From Thiohalocapsa sp. (GTDB lineage Bacteria > Pseudomonadota > Gammaproteobacteria > Chromatiales > Chromatiaceae): DNA of 35,533 nt. The first letter of the stretch is position 1, and each line of letters begins with the position of its first letter. Made by a program: the position numbers and the translations under genes. A model generated the notes under the pieces. It was not told the DNA's origin. It made no database searches and saw nothing but the letters and a program-made list of their open reading frames with translations. Location: positions 1 through 35,533 of the forward strand of contig JANQFX010000023.1 of assembly GCA_028277725.1 (NCBI GenBank), written 5' to 3'. Positions 33,201-35,533 of this stretch are shown here, piece after piece.

Positions 33201-33914
33201 GAGTTGAAGGAGAACTGGAAGCTCTACCAGGCCAACCACCAGGACGGCCTCGCCGCGGCCGGTGCAGATGCCGGCGAGGGCGCGGAGATTCCCGTGGAAC
33301 CCGCCGCGGTTGGCCCCCACGGCGAGCGGATGCGTGGGCTCATGGCGCGCGGCTTTCATTCGGGCAGGCTGCCGAAGGCGTTCGACCGGCTGCGCAAGGT
33401 GCTGACGCGCGAACTGCGCGAAGGCCAGCCGCACCCGCGTCGGCTACGCCGGGTGCAACGCAACCTGGAGGAGTTGACCCATGCCTTCTGCGTCTTCTTC
33501 GACCGCGAGTTCACCTATGCCCTGCGAGAGCGTTGCCGCGACCCCAACTGCATCTTGGAACGGGTCGAGACCGGCTCGCCGCGCATCGCCACCAACCTGG
33601 TCGAGCTCTCGGTGGAGGTCTACCCCGGCGCCGCTCGCGATAGCGGCGTGCCCGAGCTGGCTCACCGCCTGCCGGACACCGAGCCGCTGAGCCTCGGCAT
33701 CCGCCTGTTCCACCGCGATGCCCGAATGCAGCTCGAGACCGAGGTCGCCGGTCACACCGAGCGCATCGGCCCCTACTGCTGGTCGCTGATCGCCGCCGAC
33801 CTGACCCTCTTCGCCAGCCGCGCCGGTGTCGACGTCAAGACCCTGGACCTGGGGTTGCCGGCCGCGTCTGTCGAACGGGCGACCAGCTCCCAGGCCCTGC
33901 GCGCCGTGGCGTGA
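30261..33914 (+). CDS. Unrecognised 1217-residue multi-pass membrane protein
   Basis: I do not recognise this protein. The first roughly 650 residues look soluble: an FLFHPRAIERLIEEQLG start, a Leu-rich helical region, and a central low-complexity linker near residues 255-310 rich in Asp, Ser, Ala and Pro. Hydrophobic segments lie at about 679-700, 715-735, 783-803, 808-822 and 957-980. Between the last two is a long amphipathic helical region (for example LYLRRINQALFINAIQSLLYF), and a soluble C-terminal domain of about 230 residues follows. The ATG at 30261 lacks a clear ribosome site; an upstream in-frame start at 30225 is possible. It lies 127 bases after the PqiA-like gene and 58 before the permease, in the same direction. 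Confidence 0.85.
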   Translation: MSSPLAKSFRQRVLKPAEGVFLFHPRAIERLIEEQLGAAVQGVPIPDPPYYLMSREDFLEGLETENAEALSVIEGLRLPKYVVLLPSPSTQPFGDQGLRRLQHEYWARGFEAEVARAWQGASDDDSDAESFGGAALRDIIGKHAFAEVREVLERDGVVLSIADDDLVCRSFAAMVVRLRYFSPGARAFFFPAIESWAEVDRWLQASGLDLPAPRRGGRLPLLLVKSRPDGSDMPPELPLLPTGLPYADFDPDMEIARAGGAVDPSPASDCGCDAAALSADPDGSSGKTSAPDDTAGGLRARLETPPSLEASYQQALREGSRLRRRSGWLARLRSGLVGASRRALGRFMMLPGFDDIGFAPAPGFAGQWHRFGLDLLAHTVEAAQRAEFEGRYAAALRYLARARQLVQRLSWPSRCVPPAVEQAISEFETSAEVQLADLLAAKWKLAPHHATELEVLIQRLAAEDRRRYGCAPARTLIGCLDKVLSETRGTDYRLRLGRWLLTLGRLPLREVLPFQALLKALRAMDTARARLEEMPWSIDDLERFSRVLSILRQRVTTRLDTQLTPRLEQALRGADFVPRDHRERIAAHKMKLELLDVIKQRRHLKFTDVRDIVARNILRLPDPTLSEFFRGDRLARFDRTAARALPGVYRPGEIYIKGLQQLSAPLFGTGLGRTISRYGLVPFGGAYLVLKSLDLVWELIPGDGQVVQLANLTDVLLVGTLANVIMHTGIGRHIALSLWRALLATLRFLFYDGLPRILRWRPLAELLNAGIVRGIGRNLVQPLLIGTLPLIPIIVIAVFIEEVPIEPGLWLAVLAYAVGTLARNTPAGRRFLDNLRTSIGLYLRRINQALFINAIQSLLYFFKEVTRRFSQLLHRVDESLTHHLGERLPSLVFKALLTPLWRFAEALIQFYVTVLVEPQVNPVKHFPIVSIGHKLLLPFLPAITAAFIDISESVLPKVIAYPLVTLTIVLLPGLFGFFVWELKENWKLYQANHQDGLAAAGADAGEGAEIPVEPAAVGPHGERMRGLMARGFHSGRLPKAFDRLRKVLTRELREGQPHPRRLRRVQRNLEELTHAFCVFFDREFTYALRERCRDPNCILERVETGSPRIATNLVELSVEVYPGAARDSGVPELAHRLPDTEPLSLGIRLFHRDARMQLETEVAGHTERIGPYCWSLIAADLTLFASRAGVDVKTLDLGLPAASVERATSSQALRAVA

Positions 33915-33972
33915 CGATACCCCCGGCATGACGGTACCCCCACTGTGTTGCCCCGACCCGGGCTGATCCGGG

Positions 33973-35178
33973 ATGCATCCGGCCGACACCCTTGCGAGTG
34001 CCAGCCGCGCCCTCGCCGCACACCCCGGCCGCACCTGGCTGACGCTCTTGGCCATGGCCGTCGCCACTTCCGCGGTGGTCGTGCTCTCTTCATTGGGAGA
34101 GGGCGCGCGGCGCTACGTGCTGGAAGAGTTCACGCAGCTGGGCACGCATCTGCTGATCCTGCTGCCCGGCCGCAACGAGACCACCGGCGGCGCCCCGCCG
34201 TTGCTCGGCGAGACGCCGCGGGATCTGACCCTGGACGACGCGCTTGCGCTGCTGCATTCCAGGCACGTGGAGCGGGTGGCACCGGTGTCCATCGGCGCCG
34301 CGGAGGTATCCGCCGGCAGGCTGGCGCGAGAGGTGACCGTGCTCGGGACGACGGCGGACTATGCTCAGGTGCGCCGCCTGGACCTGGCCTCGGGGCGCTT
34401 CCTACCTCCCGGCGATCCGGCGCGAAGCACCTCCGTGGTCGTCATCGGTCGGACGCTGGCCCGGGAGCTGTTCGGCGCCGAGCATCCCATCGGGCAGCGG
34501 GTGCGCATCGGAGACCGGCGCTTTCGCGTGATCGGCCTGCTGGCGGAGGGTGGCGTCTCGTTGGGCGCCGACATGTCGGACCTGGCCATGATTCCGGTCG
34601 CCAGTGCCCAGGCATTGTTCGACAATCCAGGCCTGTTCCGGGTGCTGGTGCAGGCCGCCGGGCGGGAGTCGCTGGACGCCGCCGCCGCAGACGTCCGCCG
34701 CATCGTCCGCGATCGGCACGAGGGGGAGGACGACGTCACCGTCATCACCCAGGACGCGCTGCTCGGCACCTTCGATCGGATCCTCGGCTCCTTGACCCTG
34801 GCGGTGGCCGGCATCGCCGCCGTCAGTCTGGCCGTGGCCGGTGTGCTGATCATGAATGTAATGCTGGTGTCCGTGGCGCAACGCACCGGCGAGGTCGGGC
34901 TGCTGAAGGCCCTGGGCGCTCGGCGTCGGGATGTGCTGGGGCTATTCCTGGCCGAGGCCCTGCTGCTCGCGCTGGCCGGCACCGCCGCGGGCCTGCTGTT
35001 GGCCTACCTGGGTGTGTGGGGCTTCAACGCGCTCTTTCCGGGCTTCCCCTTGGTGGTGCCGCTTTGGGCGCCGCTCGCCGCATCCGCCGTGTCCCTGAGC
35101 GCCGGCCTCCTATTCGGCGTGCTGCCGGCGCGGCGGGCCGCGGCGCTCGACCCCGTGCGAGCCTTGAATGAAGCTTGA
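33973..35178 (+). CDS. MacB/FtsX-type ABC transporter permease
   Basis: A 401-residue permease of the MacB/FtsX (type VII ABC) group. It has an N-terminal membrane helix (about residues 20-42), a periplasmic MacB_PCD-like domain (GTHLLILLPGRNETTGG, RLDLASGRFLP, VVVIGRTLARELFG) and three C-terminal helices (about 272-297, 325-350, 362-385), ending in PARRAAALDPVRALNEA as usual. Such permeases do not pass substrate through the membrane but transmit ATP-driven motion to periplasmic partners, often for lipoproteins or toxins. No matching ATPase is in the window. It is likely cotranscribed with the upstream genes. The ribosome site is weak. Confidence 0.9.
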   Translation: MHPADTLASASRALAAHPGRTWLTLLAMAVATSAVVVLSSLGEGARRYVLEEFTQLGTHLLILLPGRNETTGGAPPLLGETPRDLTLDDALALLHSRHVERVAPVSIGAAEVSAGRLAREVTVLGTTADYAQVRRLDLASGRFLPPGDPARSTSVVVIGRTLARELFGAEHPIGQRVRIGDRRFRVIGLLAEGGVSLGADMSDLAMIPVASAQALFDNPGLFRVLVQAAGRESLDAAAADVRRIVRDRHEGEDDVTVITQDALLGTFDRILGSLTLAVAGIAAVSLAVAGVLIMNVMLVSVAQRTGEVGLLKALGARRRDVLGLFLAEALLLALAGTAAGLLLAYLGVWGFNALFPGFPLVVPLWAPLAASAVSLSAGLLFGVLPARRAAALDPVRALNEA

Positions 35179-35533
35179 ACCTAGATGGAGCAGTTGACCG
35201 CGCCGACTTCCATGTAAGGCGTTGCCTTGCTTCCGGGTCTGTGGAAAGACGGAATGACCCTCTTGGACAGTCTAGGTTACTTGTTTATAGGACTTATCAG
35301 TTTGTTTGGAAGACCTCTCTGGCAGTAAGGTTTGTTTTTGTCCTTGGGTGCCTCTGGTATATAGCAATTAGATCTTCAGTGAGGGCTGGCTAATCCTATC
35401 TCTTTTTCTCTCTCCGATTGGGAGAAAGAAGTTCAGTCTTCTTCAGTGCATTCGTATTAATTAAGACAGTGCCTCAGCTGAACAGGACAGAGTGTTGTCT
35501 GTGGCCTTTAAGCCCCTACATAGATGTAATTCA
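35179..35533. other. Gene-free 3' end with abrupt composition change
   Basis: No bacterial gene is supported. Bases 35179-35254 still resemble the rest (GC-rich, several CpG). From about 35255 to the end the sequence is AT-rich; counting 35281-35533 by hand gives about 42% GC and 2 CpG where about 11 are expected from base composition. Such CpG loss is typical of vertebrate DNA and untypical of this genome. A 72-codon open frame begins at 35175 but has no ribosome site or recognisable sequence. Confidence 0.6.

Noticed and set aside
35175..35393. A 72-codon open frame running into the AT-rich tail
   Set aside because: It begins at a non-ATG codon inside the permease stop region, has no ribosome site, and crosses the composition break.

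Overview
This window looks like a chromosomal piece of a high-GC gammaproteobacterium, most likely of the order Chromatiales (purple or colourless sulfur bacteria). The evidence is indirect but consistent: the rhlB / trxA-rho and nudE / yrfG arrangements are the classic gammaproteobacterial ones, and one cluster holds hydrogenase maturation genes (hypA, hypB), a DsrC/TusE-like protein, a Gly/Tyr-rich secreted protein resembling sulfur-globule proteins, and elsewhere a SoxW-like periplasmic thioredoxin. I see no tRNA, insertion sequence, phage gene or CRISPR array.

Layout. (1) 1-130: 3' two thirds of a 5S rRNA and its Rho-independent terminator, the end of an rRNA operon. (2) 254-1337 (+): ubiX and a flavin/PNPOx-like protein, facing and overlapping (3) 1291-7675 (-): a 1635-residue DUF4062-nSTAND-membrane-WD40 protein followed by a GT87-type membrane glycosyltransferase. 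(4) 7861-13911 (+): a SEC-C/TPR protein, a BPSS1780-family membrane protein and a penicillin-acylase-family Ntn hydrolase. (5) 14039-17908 (-): the DCC-hypA-hypB operon, then the sulfur-globule-like protein, a DUF302 protein and the DsrC-like protein. (6) 18045-21446 (+): a DUF6279 lipoprotein and an unrecognised 812-residue membrane-anchored protein, followed on the minus strand by a small Cys-containing exported protein, a double-thioredoxin SoxW-like protein and nudE. (7) 23732-28771: yrfG, then rhlB divergent from trxA-rho. (8) 28835-35178 (+): a PqiA-domain protein, an unrecognised 1217-residue membrane protein and a MacB/FtsX-type ABC permease. (9) 35179-35533: no bacterial gene; the last roughly 270 bases change abruptly to about 42% GC with almost no CpG and may be a foreign or chimeric contig end.

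How the genes work together. Housekeeping parts are RNA metabolism (RhlB, Rho), redox (TrxA), nucleotide clean-up (NudE, YrfG) and ubiquinone cofactor supply (UbiX). HypA and HypB load nickel into NiFe hydrogenases, and the genes downstream of them suggest a shared sulfur/hydrogen lithotrophic setting. The most system-like accessory gene is the DUF4062-nSTAND-WD40 protein, whose architecture (putative effector, switch NTPase, membrane anchor, WD40 sensor) resembles STAND-type immune sensors. The most unusual small protein is the DsrC homologue, whose C-terminal cysteine pattern differs from the canonical DsrC arm. Functional statements are from family recognition by eye; no database search was possible.
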